A DNA stretch of 64,000 nucleotides from Marinilactibacillus psychrotolerans (GTDB taxonomy: Bacteria > Bacillota > Bacilli > Lactobacillales > Carnobacteriaceae_A). The translations under genes were made by a program, and so were the position numbers. Every line of letters starts with the position of its first letter. Positions within the stretch are counted from its first letter, which is position 1. Below the pieces are notes generated by a model, which worked only from the letters and a program-made list of their open reading frames with translations, was not told the origin of the DNA and ran no database searches. Of the stretch, positions 52,612 through 61,810 are shown one piece after another. The DNA is taken from assembly GCF_900101525.1 (NCBI RefSeq), contig NZ_FMZD01000003.1, forward strand, positions 117,650-181,649, in the 5' to 3' direction.

Positions 52612-54033
52612 TTAGGCAATTACATTTACTCGGCCCTTATTCATTTCAGTCTCAATCGGTGATTCAATTTCTGGATCTAGATCACTATTAGCTAAATAGA
52701 GCTTTTTATTTTTTATGACTTGCTGAAATTTCTGATTACTCTGCTGTTGGTCAGAAAAATTAAATGCTGCATCGAAAGCTTCTTGTGCAGGTGTAACTAG
52801 TACTTCGATTTTATCAAATTTAACTGACTGCGTTGCCGTATTTCCAGTAAAGTTTTTTAGTTGCTGTTCTACTAACCTTTTTGCATCCTCAGAAGAAACA
52901 ACTAATTTACCTATTAGTTTGTTGTCAATCATTTCTAATTCAATGGTTACTTTACCTAAGCTTTCAGGCGTAAGTTGAACAGTAGATTTAATGGTTTCTG
53001 GTTTTCCAGGATTTTGAATTTTTTCAGTTACCATACTTTGCAGTTGATCTACTATATCTTTATTTAAAACTGTAGAAATTTCTTTTGCAGCAACTGATAT
53101 ATTTTCAGAACGTACATTTTTCTGAGCTGCAATATCTGTTTGAGGCATTTCAACTTTAATATTCGTTTCTTTAATATCAGAAGTTATAGTATTCATTAAC
53201 GGACGCTCTGCTATTAATCCCGTTTCTTCATTAGGTTGAACATTTACCTTTTGAACAGATTGAGAGTCTATTGTTAGATTATCTTCAACTTGACTAATAG
53301 TGTTTAGTTGACTGACTGGCGATTTCCTTTCTTGCTTACCAACCAAATTGATCTGCTTTATGTAGTTGATAAGATCTGTATATTGCTCTTCAACATTTTC
53401 TGGTTTCTCAGCATTTTGAAGCGCACTGTTATCTCCACTTTTCAAAAGCTTGATTAGTTGTTGCAGTTCTATGTCTATCTTTCCCAACTGATCCTTCGAT
53501 ACTGAAGCGGTTTTATGTTGCTCAATTTCAGGTTTTGCAGCTATTTTTTCTTGGAATACTAAGCTCTCACTGTTTTCTTTCACATTATTTACTTTAACTT
53601 CTGAAATCTGGTTAACTGAACTAGAAATTGGTTCACTATTTTGAATTTGTTCCATTATCTTTTCAAGTTGGCCTTTTTCTTCTTGCGTGAGTTGTCCAGT
53701 TTCTTTATATTGATTTATTATAGAAATTACCTGTTTTACATCTTGCGATCCTAATTGTTTGAGTGCATCAGGATTTTTTTGCAATCCCTTAATCAGCTGA
53801 GCAACTAAATTACTCAACTCAATTATATTTCCAGATTTCTCTATTGTTTCGTCTTCTTGTTCTTCTATATCTTTTTGTTCACTTTTAGAATTTTTGCTTT
53901 TTGTGGCTTCTTGCTTGGTATTATCCTGTTGCTTTAAGTAAGAAACAAATAGTTTTTCGTCAGATTTAGTTGTTTTGCTTTTATTAGAATCATTTATTGT
54001 TTTAGTAGGTTTAACTTGTATCTGATTGTTCAT
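52612..54033 (-). CDS. fliK: Flagellar hook-length control protein FliK
   Basis: About 473 residues. The N-terminal two thirds is low in complexity, rich in Q, K, E, N and S, with few aromatic residues; the C-terminal FliK domain (about 350–425) shows L-T-P-E-S-L-G-K-V-T-I-E-L-E-M and V-R/K-L-V-E-Q-Q-L. It measures the hook and switches FlhB. I use the ATG seven bases after GGAGG. Confidence 0.9.
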   Translation of the reverse strand: MNNQIQVKPTKTINDSNKSKTTKSDEKLFVSYLKQQDNTKQEATKSKNSKSEQKDIEEQEDETIEKSGNIIELSNLVAQLIKGLQKNPDALKQLGSQDVKQVISIINQYKETGQLTQEEKGQLEKIMEQIQNSEPISSSVNQISEVKVNNVKENSESLVFQEKIAAKPEIEQHKTASVSKDQLGKIDIELQQLIKLLKSGDNSALQNAEKPENVEEQYTDLINYIKQINLVGKQERKSPVSQLNTISQVEDNLTIDSQSVQKVNVQPNEETGLIAERPLMNTITSDIKETNIKVEMPQTDIAAQKNVRSENISVAAKEISTVLNKDIVDQLQSMVTEKIQNPGKPETIKSTVQLTPESLGKVTIELEMIDNKLIGKLVVSSEDAKRLVEQQLKNFTGNTATQSVKFDKIEVLVTPAQEAFDAAFNFSDQQQSNQKFQQVIKNKKLYLANSDLDPEIESPIETEMNKGRVNVIA

Positions 54034-54090
54034 CATCTCACCTCCCTTCAATTTCTCATAAATAAATTTATAATCGTTGAAATTAAATCT

Positions 54091-54543
54091 TTATTTTACT
54101 TTTTGATTAAAGGTAAAATTCCTTCCAAATTGTAATGTAGAAATTTCATCAAGTTGTTTCTGTTCTTCTTTTTTTTCTGCCTCTTTATGTCCATATCGTT
54201 CTTTTTCTTCTAACTTTTCCATAATTCGTTTATTTTTATTAGCTTTTAGTAGTTTTTCTTGAGCAATATTTAACTGCATCTCAACATTTTTAATCGCTAG
54301 TTTCTGTTGAATAATATTTTCATCTAGCATATCTTTGTATAAACTATGACGCTTAACGGAATCAATATTTGATTTAAAAAGATTATCGCTTTTTAGCTTT
54401 CTACTCTCTTTTAATAATGATTCTAACTTTTGCTTTTCCATTATTAAGAGATTTTCGCAATCTTTAACTTCTTTTTTTGCGACTTCTTCTAAATCCTCGC
54501 GCCAATCCAAAATCTTTTCCATTGAAAAATGATAGGGCTGCAT
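54091..54543 (-). CDS. fliJ: Flagellar export protein FliJ
   Basis: 150 residues, almost fully helical coiled coil with many K, E and L; starts with F-S-M-E-K-I-L-D-W-R-E. FliJ joins the FliI ATPase ring and FlhA. Recognised by this composition and by its place directly after fliI. Sequence alone gives limited family support. Confidence 0.85.
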   Translation of the reverse strand: MQPYHFSMEKILDWREDLEEVAKKEVKDCENLLIMEKQKLESLLKESRKLKSDNLFKSNIDSVKRHSLYKDMLDENIIQQKLAIKNVEMQLNIAQEKLLKANKNKRIMEKLEEKERYGHKEAEKKEEQKQLDEISTLQFGRNFTFNQKVK

Positions 54544-54556
54544 ATACTTATTCTCC

Positions 54557-55882
54557 TTATCTTAGCGGCTGAGCAGAAAATACTGATTTTAGTTCAGTTA
54601 ACGTTTCATCATATTTATACTCTTCAGTCGTTTTCTGTTTTAAGAATTCTTTTATTGGTCGATTGAGTCTAACTGCTTGGTCTACTAAAGGATTTGTTCC
54701 TTTTTGATACGCCCCTACATCAATCAAATCTTTAGAGTCAGCATATCTTGTTAAATTTTCTCTTAATTTTCCAGCTAACTCATCTTGTTCTGGTGAAACA
54801 AGTTCTTTCATCAACCGACTTAAACTATTTGGAATATCAATTGCCGGATAATGGTTTTCAGAAGCAATTTTTCTAGATAAAATGATATGTCCGTCTAAGA
54901 TTCCTCGAACTGAATCTGCAATCGGCTCATTCATATCATCTCCTTCAACAAGCACAGTATAAAAAGCTGTAATCGAACCATGTTGTGAAGTCCCGCTGCG
55001 TTCCAATAATTTTGGCAATGTGGTAAACACTGAAGGCGTATATCCTTTACTTGTTGGCGGTTCTCCAGTTGCAAGTCCAATCTCACGTTGGGCCATAGCA
55101 ACCCGAGTCACCGAATCCATCATCAATACTACTTTTTTGCCTTGATCTCTAAAGTATTCAGCTATAGCAGTTGCTACATATGCTCCTTTAAGTCTTACAA
55201 GTGGCGGCATGTCAGAAGTGGCGCAGACAACTACGGATTTTGCATATCCTTCTTTACCTAAGTCATTTTCAATAAACTCTAAGACTTCTCGTCCCCGTTC
55301 TCCTATCAAACCTATCACGATTACATCTGCTTCTGAATACCGAGCCATCATCCCCAGTAAGGTTGACTTTCCTACACCAGAACCTGCAAAGATTCCCATA
55401 CGCTGTCCTTCTCCAACAGTAAGTAATCCATCTACAGCTTTAACACCTGTTGTTAGGATATTTTTGATTTTCTTTCGTTTAAACGGATCTGGAGAAGATC
55501 GATTAACTTGATACATTTTGCCGTTTAAAAGTTGCTTTTCTGTCAAAGGTCTACCTAGTCCATCTAAGGTCATCCCTAACATATCATCAGAAACTTCTAC
55601 TTTAAGCGTTTTTCTAGTTGGTCTAACTAGACAACCAGGACCAATACCTTCTAATTCATCTAATGGCATTAAAAGAACCGTTTCATCAACAAAACCAACA
55701 ACTTCACTTAATACGACTTTATTGGTAGATTTGATTTTAATCTCACAGACTTCTCCCACAAAAGCATCAAGTCCATCTACTTTGATTATCAAACCAATAA
55801 CTTGACTAACCTTACCTTGTTTCAAAGTATAGGCACTTTTCTCAATTGTCTCGTGATATTGTTCAAAAGGAATATTGAGCAT
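54557..55882 (-). CDS. fliI: Flagellum-specific ATPase FliI
   Basis: 441 residues. F1-beta-like ATPase with Walker A G-S-G-V-G-K-S-T, the signature R-G-R-E-V-L-E-F, Walker B V-V-L-M-M-D-S-V-T-R and the C-terminal S-x-x-D-L-I-D-V-G-A-Y. It energises substrate release at the export gate. Its start overlaps the fliH stop by one base (TAATG). Confidence 0.96.
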   Translation of the reverse strand: MLNIPFEQYHETIEKSAYTLKQGKVSQVIGLIIKVDGLDAFVGEVCEIKIKSTNKVVLSEVVGFVDETVLLMPLDELEGIGPGCLVRPTRKTLKVEVSDDMLGMTLDGLGRPLTEKQLLNGKMYQVNRSSPDPFKRKKIKNILTTGVKAVDGLLTVGEGQRMGIFAGSGVGKSTLLGMMARYSEADVIVIGLIGERGREVLEFIENDLGKEGYAKSVVVCATSDMPPLVRLKGAYVATAIAEYFRDQGKKVVLMMDSVTRVAMAQREIGLATGEPPTSKGYTPSVFTTLPKLLERSGTSQHGSITAFYTVLVEGDDMNEPIADSVRGILDGHIILSRKIASENHYPAIDIPNSLSRLMKELVSPEQDELAGKLRENLTRYADSKDLIDVGAYQKGTNPLVDQAVRLNRPIKEFLKQKTTEEYKYDETLTELKSVFSAQPLR

Positions 55883-56646
55883 TAAACATTCCGCTCCGTT
55901 TCTTTCATTTCTTTGAGAATAGCTTCTAATTGTGCCCTGACTTGAAGATCTATCAGCTTATGCGCACTTTCTACAATACATCCGTTCGGTTCTAAATTAC
56001 CATCTTGTAATACTGAAAATCGGACACCGGGATATTGTGTTTTAAGACTTGGTAGCTGCTCTTTTACGGATTCTCTTGAATCCGGATGTACAGTAAGCGA
56101 AATAAAATCTTCTTCTCTATCCAATTGATGCAAGATCGGATGCACTAGTGCTAAAACACCTTCAACCGTATGATCTAATTGATCATGGATAATCTTTTCT
56201 GCCATATGTAAAGAAAGAGAAAGCAAGGAATCTTTCTTTTCTTGAACATATTGTTCGATCTCTAACTGAGCTGATGCAATCAGATCTCTTCCTTGCTGTT
56301 TCAATGTTTCACTTTCTTTTTTACCTTCAGCATACCCCTCTTGCATTCCTTGAGTATAGCCTTCTCGGTAACCTTCTTCTTTTCCGGATTGCAAACCTGT
56401 TTGATAAGCTTGTTGTTTCATTTCTTCGGCTTCTTGTTTAGCCAGCATAATCATTTCATCTTTTTTTGAGAGAGCTTCATTAAGAATCTTTTTTTTCTTA
56501 ATTGCTGCTTCTTTGACTTCATCCGATTCATCTAATCCCTCTTCGAAATCATCTTGCGGATCATTCATTACAGTATCAATGACCCAAGTATCGTTAGATT
56601 GGTCTATTTTATGTCTTGATTTGATGATTCTACTCGACGATTGCAT
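55882..56646 (-). CDS. fliH: Flagellar assembly protein FliH
   Basis: 254 residues. A charged N-terminal part is followed by a glycine-spaced helix with repeated G-x-x-E-G-Y-R-E-G-Y-T-Q-G-M and Y-A-E-G, the typical GxxxG-like pattern of FliH, then the V-type E-subunit-like domain. It regulates FliI. The start overlaps fliG by 17 bases; ATG has GAGGGGCG. Confidence 0.92.
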   Translation of the reverse strand: MQSSSRIIKSRHKIDQSNDTWVIDTVMNDPQDDFEEGLDESDEVKEAAIKKKKILNEALSKKDEMIMLAKQEAEEMKQQAYQTGLQSGKEEGYREGYTQGMQEGYAEGKKESETLKQQGRDLIASAQLEIEQYVQEKKDSLLSLSLHMAEKIIHDQLDHTVEGVLALVHPILHQLDREEDFISLTVHPDSRESVKEQLPSLKTQYPGVRFSVLQDGNLEPNGCIVESAHKLIDLQVRAQLEAILKEMKETERNV

Positions 56647-57661
56647 CTTGTTCGCCCCTCATAATGTAAACTTCGCCTTGTTCATCTAGGCGACGAATAA
56701 CTGTAACAATTTTTTGTTGTGCTTCTTCCACTGCAGATAACCTTGCAGGTCCCAAGAATTGCATATCTTCTTTGAGTGTATCCACTGCTCTAGCAGATAA
56801 GTTTTCGAATATGAAGTCACGCAACTCGTCTGAAACACCTTTGAGTGCCAGTATAAGGTCGTCTTGATTGACTTCGCGAAGAACTTTTTGAACATCTGCT
56901 TTTTGGAGAGAAACAATATCTTCGAATGTAAACAGGCTGGCTTTGATTTCTTCTGCTAAAGCAGGCTGTGTTTCTTCCAGTTCTGATACGATTGTTTTCT
57001 CTGTAGTACGCCCGACTTGGTTTAAAATATCTACAAGTGTATGAACGCCCCCAACACTTTCCGTTTCATTCTCAACATAAGAAGAGAATTTACTTTCAAT
57101 AACTTTTTCAATTCGCTCTATTACTGCTGGTGATGTACTGCTGATCGTACCAATACGTTCAGCAATATCTGTTTGTCTTTCTGCTGGGAATTGCACTAAT
57201 ATTTGAGCCGCTTTATCCGGCTGCATGTAACACAAGATCAGCGCTACAGTCTGAGACTGTTCACCAAGCAATAAATTTGTTAGCTGTTGCGGATCAGCCT
57301 TGCGAGCAATATTAAACGGACGCTCACGTAATTGAATTTGATTTAGCATATCAATGACTTCTTTCGCTCGCTGAGTTCCCAGAGCCTTGTTTAATAGTGT
57401 TTTAGCATAATCGATTCCACCATCTAAGATATACTCTCTGGCTTGAGACATTTCTAGAAACTCATCAATAATCATTTCTCTATCTTGTTGACTAACATGA
57501 TCAATATTCGCTATTTCATAACTAACTTTCTGAATATAAGCATCCGGTAATTGCTTCATTATTTGCGCTGAAGTTTCAGGCCCTAAGGCAATCATGAAAA
57601 TAGCTGCTTTTTTAATTCCATCTAATTTCGAAGCTTTACTTTCTTCTTTTATATCTGCCAT
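56630..57661 (-). CDS. fliG: Flagellar motor switch protein FliG
   Basis: 343 residues. All three FliG domains are visible: the N-terminal FliF-binding domain with A-A-I-F-M-I-A-L-G-P, the middle M-L-N-Q-I-Q-L-R-E-R-P with the E-Q-S-Q-T-V-A-L-I-L-C segment in place of the usual E-H-P-Q-T, and the C-terminal torque domain with F-E-D-I-V and L-S-A-R-A-V-D-T-L-K-E-D-M. It binds MotA and FliM; FliM is not in the window. Confidence 0.96.
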   Translation of the reverse strand: MADIKEESKASKLDGIKKAAIFMIALGPETSAQIMKQLPDAYIQKVSYEIANIDHVSQQDREMIIDEFLEMSQAREYILDGGIDYAKTLLNKALGTQRAKEVIDMLNQIQLRERPFNIARKADPQQLTNLLLGEQSQTVALILCYMQPDKAAQILVQFPAERQTDIAERIGTISSTSPAVIERIEKVIESKFSSYVENETESVGGVHTLVDILNQVGRTTEKTIVSELEETQPALAEEIKASLFTFEDIVSLQKADVQKVLREVNQDDLILALKGVSDELRDFIFENLSARAVDTLKEDMQFLGPARLSAVEEAQQKIVTVIRRLDEQGEVYIMRGEQDAIVE

Positions 57662-57671
57662 TTTATCCCTC

Positions 57672-59288
57672 TTATTCTTTCAGCCAGATTTTCATTAATT
57701 CCGCTGCGAGTTCAGGATTTTGTTTCGCTTCATCTCGCACTAAATCTTCTTTATCACTCATCACTTTGTTTTTCTGTTTTTTACGTTCAATATTCAGATC
57801 AACTGGTTCAGGTTGTAAAGGTGCCAATTCTTCTCGTTGTACTGGCATTTGATTTTCATTTTCGAAAGCAGCTTCAAATTCATCATAGTCACCTTTTTTG
57901 CCACGTCGCAAGATAATTAGAATTACAATTGCTGTAATCAGTAAGATGATACCGCCAATCATAAATGGCCAATATCTGCGGAAGAACATTGATAGATCCG
58001 CCATTAGATCTTCACCAATTGGCTGTATATCTTCTCCATCAGCAAATGGCATTGGTCTAAAAGTAACATCTCCGACAATTTCAGTTGCCGGGTCATCTAA
58101 TCCGATTGCCCGTCTTACAATGGGTACAATTTGATTTTCAGCCGGAACCGTTTCCGCATTCTGATTGATGATAATAGAAGCATTTATCCCTTCAAGGACA
58201 CCAGGGGCGCGAACATATCGCTCCGTTTTTTGATCTAATTCATAATTGATTGTACGATCTAATGAAGTATTTAATTCTTCATCCCCTTCTTCAGCAACAG
58301 GTAATTCTCCACCTTCAATTAATCCTTGGATCATGTCACTAGCACCATTGTAGTTTTCAGTCTGACTTCTGATTAGCCCTTCGCGTTCAGGGTCTTCATC
58401 ATCTTCCTCTGTCATCGGAGCAGTATATTCAACTGTTTCTCCTTCAATCGCATCGAAATTCATTGAAGCATTAACAACTACCCGAATATTATTTGCACCA
58501 TATACCGGGGCAAGAAGGGCATTAATTCTTTTCTCTAAATCCTGTTCATATGTTTTTTGAACAGATAATTGTTGGTTAGATACGTCCGTGGCTCCAACAG
58601 CACTCTCTCCCTCTTGTAAAAATCCACTCAATAGATTCCCATTAGAGTCAACAATTTGAACATTCCCCATAGGCAGACTATCAACTGCTCCAGAAACTAA
58701 TGATGCGATACCTTGAATGTTCTGAGTAGTTAGTTGTCCAGAACCTCTAGTTTCCAATACAATCGAAGCAGAAGCTTCGCTTTTGTAATCCGGATTCTGA
58801 AAAATACTGTCTTCCGGGATAGATAACATAACTTTAGCCTTTTCAACTTGTTGTAATGAAGAAATTGAACGTTCTAGTTCTCCGGTAACAGCTCTTTGAT
58901 ACATAATTTCTCTATCTTCATCAGTAGCCATCATACTTGTTTCGTCAAAAATCTCGAATCCGGTCGAACTCATTGGCATTAGTCCATTACTAGCCAATTG
59001 AATCCGGTATTGATCGACTTGTGCTTCATCGATTAAGATCGTTTTGCCGCCATCTTCTAGTTTGTAATCAATTCCTTCAGTTTTTAAATTTTCAACTATC
59101 GCCCCAGCATCTGTTTCATCTAAGTCAGAAAATAATATCGCAAAATGATTTCTCTGCGCTAAAACTGCTAAAACAGCAATTAAAACAACGGCTATTGATA
59201 AGGTTGCTATTAAGATTCTTTTCTTTGGAGCTGCTAGATTCTTCCAGCCATTCTTTAAGTTATTCCCTATTTGCTTTAACTTGTCCAT
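57672..59288 (-). CDS. fliF: Flagellar MS-ring protein FliF
   Basis: 538 residues. Two membrane helices (about 22–45 and 440–462) flank the periplasm-facing ring-building domains with L-Q-Q-V-E-K-A-K-V-M-L-S-I-P-E and N-Y-E-L-D-Q-K-T-E. The C-terminal tail carries the FliG-binding segment with K-N-P-E-L-A. Full length. ATG with GGGAG. Confidence 0.96.
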   Translation of the reverse strand: MDKLKQIGNNLKNGWKNLAAPKKRILIATLSIAVVLIAVLAVLAQRNHFAILFSDLDETDAGAIVENLKTEGIDYKLEDGGKTILIDEAQVDQYRIQLASNGLMPMSSTGFEIFDETSMMATDEDREIMYQRAVTGELERSISSLQQVEKAKVMLSIPEDSIFQNPDYKSEASASIVLETRGSGQLTTQNIQGIASLVSGAVDSLPMGNVQIVDSNGNLLSGFLQEGESAVGATDVSNQQLSVQKTYEQDLEKRINALLAPVYGANNIRVVVNASMNFDAIEGETVEYTAPMTEEDDEDPEREGLIRSQTENYNGASDMIQGLIEGGELPVAEEGDEELNTSLDRTINYELDQKTERYVRAPGVLEGINASIIINQNAETVPAENQIVPIVRRAIGLDDPATEIVGDVTFRPMPFADGEDIQPIGEDLMADLSMFFRRYWPFMIGGIILLITAIVILIILRRGKKGDYDEFEAAFENENQMPVQREELAPLQPEPVDLNIERKKQKNKVMSDKEDLVRDEAKQNPELAAELMKIWLKE

Positions 59289-59324
59289 TAACCATTTCTC
59301 CCTCTAGCTGCTTTTAATTAAAAA

Positions 59325-59648
59325 TTAGAACTGCATATTTTTAATCTCGTTATATGCTTCTAAGCCTCTATTTCTTAATTGAACAGCAACCTCAAGGGAA
59401 AGCTGTGCTTCTGTTGTTTTCATCATGACAGTATGTAAGTCATCAGCACTTCCATCAACTAATGCTTCTACAGCTTGTGTTGAATCCGCTTGTTTAGACT
59501 CTAACGTTTGCAAAGCGTCAGTAAATAGATTAGAAAAAGCTTCTGTACCTTCTGTTGCGCCATCAGGTTTCTGATTTAAACCAGTCGTTCCATTCATTTG
59601 ATTTAGTGCATTTGTATAGAGTGAGCTCAAACCATTTAATTCATTCAT
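59325..59648 (-). CDS. fliE: Flagellar hook-basal body protein FliE
   Basis: 107 residues. The end has the FliE core D-D-L-H-T-V-M-M-K-T-T-E-A-Q-L-S-L-E-V-A-V-Q-L-R-N-R with A-Y-N-E-I. It joins the MS ring to the rod. ATG with AAAGGAA. 25 bp after flgC. Confidence 0.94.
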   Translation of the reverse strand: MNELNGLSSLYTNALNQMNGTTGLNQKPDGATEGTEAFSNLFTDALQTLESKQADSTQAVEALVDGSADDLHTVMMKTTEAQLSLEVAVQLRNRGLEAYNEIKNMQF

Positions 59649-59672
59649 AGTTAATTTCCTTTCAATGTAAAA

Positions 59673-60107
59673 TTACTTACCTATTTCTAAGGCTCTTTTA
59701 AGCATATCTTTGTTGTTGTTAATAGCAGTAACATTCGCATCGTAAGTTCGCATCGCTGTCATCATTTCAACCATTTCATCTGCCATATCCACATTTGGAT
59801 AGGCTACATAGCCGTTCTCATCAGCGTCTGGATGCTCAGGCTCATAAACCATTTTGACGTTTTCTTCATCTGCTTCAACGCCTGTAATTCTTACTCCTGC
59901 ACTACTTGTAGTTGTATCGCCAGTAAAACCTGATGTCTGGGTTCTCAAACTCTCTTCAAACTCAACTTGTTGTTTTATGTAAGGTCCCTCTCCATTTTCA
60001 ACTCGAGTCGTATTTACGTTCGCGATATTGGTTGAAATCGTATCTAACTTGAAACGCTCAAGTGTCAGTCCGCTTGCATTAATTCTCATTCCATCAAAAA
60101 TTGACAT
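59673..60107 (-). CDS. flgC: Flagellar rod protein FlgC
   Basis: 144 residues with I-N-A-S-G-L-T-L-E-R-F, N-I-A-N-V-N-T-T, the middle Y-E-P-E-H-P-D-A-D-E-N-G-Y and the end N-V-D-M-A-D-E-M-V-E-M-M-T-A-M-R-T-Y-D-A-N. Proximal rod component. 27 bp after flgB. Confidence 0.95.
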   Translation of the reverse strand: MSIFDGMRINASGLTLERFKLDTISTNIANVNTTRVENGEGPYIKQQVEFEESLRTQTSGFTGDTTTSSAGVRITGVEADEENVKMVYEPEHPDADENGYVAYPNVDMADEMVEMMTAMRTYDANVTAINNNKDMLKRALEIGK

Positions 60108-60134
60108 GTCTAGTTCCTTCTTTCTATTGTAGAG

Positions 60135-60512
60135 TTATCTTAATACAGAGCGTAGCATGTTATATTGAGCGCTTGTTTGAGAAATTAATGATTGATAATA
60201 AATAGAATTCGCTGACAATTCAGCCATTTCCGTATCGATAGCAACATTATTTCCATCATCACCAACCATATTTCCACCCTGTTCTTGAACTCGTGCCTTT
60301 ACATCACTTGCGTTATTAACACCAAAATGTCGGTCATTCGTACGTTGTAATCCAGTTCCGTTCATTGCATCTTTAAGTAGTGATTCAAATTCAACTCGTT
60401 TAGCTTTATAACCAGGTGTATTAACATTTGCTATATTGCTAGAAACAGTTTCTTGTCTTAAGTTAGAAGCATCTAATGCTCTATGTAATAAATCTGTATT
60501 ATGGTAATCCAT
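60135..60512 (-). CDS. flgB: Flagellar rod protein FlgB
   Basis: 125 residues with A-S-N-L-R-Q-E-T-V-S-S-N-I-A-N-V-N-T-P-G-Y-K and the C-terminal A-E-L-S-A-N-S-I-Y-Y-Q-S-L. Proximal rod. It heads the 20-kb operon that ends with the FtsE-like gene. ATG with AAGGAGGA. A long upstream region holds the probable promoter. Confidence 0.95.
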   Translation of the reverse strand: MDYHNTDLLHRALDASNLRQETVSSNIANVNTPGYKAKRVEFESLLKDAMNGTGLQRTNDRHFGVNNASDVKARVQEQGGNMVGDDGNNVAIDTEMAELSANSIYYQSLISQTSAQYNMLRSVLR

Positions 60513-61044
60513 TCAATTATCCTCCTTAAAGTGTATGACTACTAGAGTCGATGTATAATAATTAGTTTTCAAGGTTTATCCTACTCTCATTAGTTTAAAT
60601 TAGTCCTTAAGAAGATTCAATCTAATTTTTTTTGACAAGGCTTTTCCTGGTCTACAAATGTGAACTTTTTTAAGATTATACGAATTCGAGGTAGAACGTT
60701 TTTTAAAACAATAAAAACTATAAAGTATGAAATAACTCATAGGATCAATCAAAACATACAACCAAGTACACAGCTTGTTATTTAAAATAGTATATTTCGT
60801 AGCATTGTCAAGTAGGTTATTAAATTTAAATTTGTCAAATAGTTAATAAATGACAGTTTTGTGAACATTAAAAAACAATCGCTTTCATGCTTGTCGATAA
60901 TAGGTTATTCTAATTTGATTAACTTATACTATAAAACAAACCACTAATATAGGTTGAAAAACTTTATTTTACCTGCAAGTTTTTTATTAATTTTTATACA
61001 TTAAGATCCTCATGGTTATTTATTAATAAAAAAAAGACCAGCAT
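60513..61044. other. Long regulatory region upstream of the flagellar operon
   Basis: About 530 bp, strongly AT-rich, with no supported ORF. It separates the late filament genes from the flgB operon and holds the candidate promoter below. If that promoter is used, the transcript has a leader of about 270 bases. I see no known riboswitch. Confidence 0.5.
60784..60811 (-). promoter_or_regulatory. Candidate sigma-A promoter of the flgB operon
   Basis: On the minus strand a perfect TTGACA (60806–60811) is followed after 16 bp by TATTTT (60784–60789). It would leave a leader of about 270 bases before flgB. Confidence 0.4.
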
Positions 61045-61057
61045 TTAAATGCTGGTC
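61030..61057 (-). terminator. Terminator overlapping the end of fliS
   Basis: A perfect 9-bp GC-rich stem (61036–61044 with 61049–61057) is followed by nine T on the minus strand. The loop holds the fliS stop codon, so the last three codons of fliS form one arm. Confidence 0.92.
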
Positions 61058-61410
61058 CAAGCTTCCAATAATTCATTTAGAATATTTCTTGCTGAGCTCA
61101 TTTTATTGATATCTTTTTTTAGGTTAGCTTGCAGGAGTTCATTTAATAAATAATCATAAAGGATGGATAACTCACTTGCGATAGCATTTTCTCCATCTTG
61201 ATGATTTAAAGAGTTAAGCAACTCTGATATTATATCTTGTGCTTTTATTAAGTGTTGATTAACTTTTTGAACATCGTTTTGTTCCTGAGCTAGTTCGGCT
61301 AAACGAATATTTTTGATAGCCCCTTCGTATAGTAAGATTACTAATTGTTTAGGTGAAGCTGTTTGGATCTGGTTTTTCTTATATACATTAGCAGCATTTC
61401 CGTATCCCAT
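61045..61410 (-). CDS. fliS: Flagellar export chaperone FliS
   Basis: 121 residues, helical, with N-x-V-Y-K-K-N-Q-I-Q-T-A-S-P-K-Q-L-V-I-L-L-Y-E-G-A-I-K-N-I, the family N-terminal motif. It binds flagellin and keeps it unfolded. ATG with AAGGAG. Last gene of the filament group; its end forms part of a terminator. Confidence 0.95.
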   Translation of the reverse strand: MGYGNAANVYKKNQIQTASPKQLVILLYEGAIKNIRLAELAQEQNDVQKVNQHLIKAQDIISELLNSLNHQDGENAIASELSILYDYLLNELLQANLKKDINKMSSARNILNELLEAWTSI

Positions 61411-61430
61411 TGTTATCTCCTTATCAATTA

Positions 61431-61793
61431 TTACGCTTGACGGTCTATAAACATTGACTGATTTTTATCTATATAACTATGAATCACTTGGTCTTTTTTA
61501 TTCACTTGAGTCATCTGATTTTTTAGTAAAGTATTCTCTACATTAATCAATGCCATCATTTCTCTATGTTTTTGGACAATGGCTTCCCATACTTCTCTAT
61601 ATGTTTCAGTAAAGTGCTCTTTTTCGACATCTGATAATTCCATATCAAGTTGAGTAATTTCTTTTTGAATACTTTCAGCTTCTAGGAAAATTTCGAAAGC
61701 TGAATCTAAACTATAAGAATAATTTTCATATAAATTAAACAAATCGAACAGTAAAGATTTCTTTTTTTCTATTAGATGATTAGATTGACTCAT
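61431..61793 (-). CDS. fliT: FliT-like flagellar chaperone
   Basis: 120 residues, all helical, acidic. It has no strong motif, but the length, composition and position between fliD and fliS match FliT, which chaperones the FliD cap. ATG with AAAGGAAA. The name rests mostly on context. Confidence 0.7.
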   Translation of the reverse strand: MSQSNHLIEKKKSLLFDLFNLYENYSYSLDSAFEIFLEAESIQKEITQLDMELSDVEKEHFTETYREVWEAIVQKHREMMALINVENTLLKNQMTQVNKKDQVIHSYIDKNQSMFIDRQA

Positions 61794-61810
61794 ACTGATT
61801 TCCTTTCAAT

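Noticed and set aside
60874..60887. CcpA cre-like site upstream of flgB
   Set aside because: The left half fits but the right half does not match the palindrome; too weak to list as a feature.
60893..60900. GTCGATAA on the plus strand resembling a sigma-28 -10 box
   Set aside because: No TAAA at the right distance and no plus-strand gene follows.
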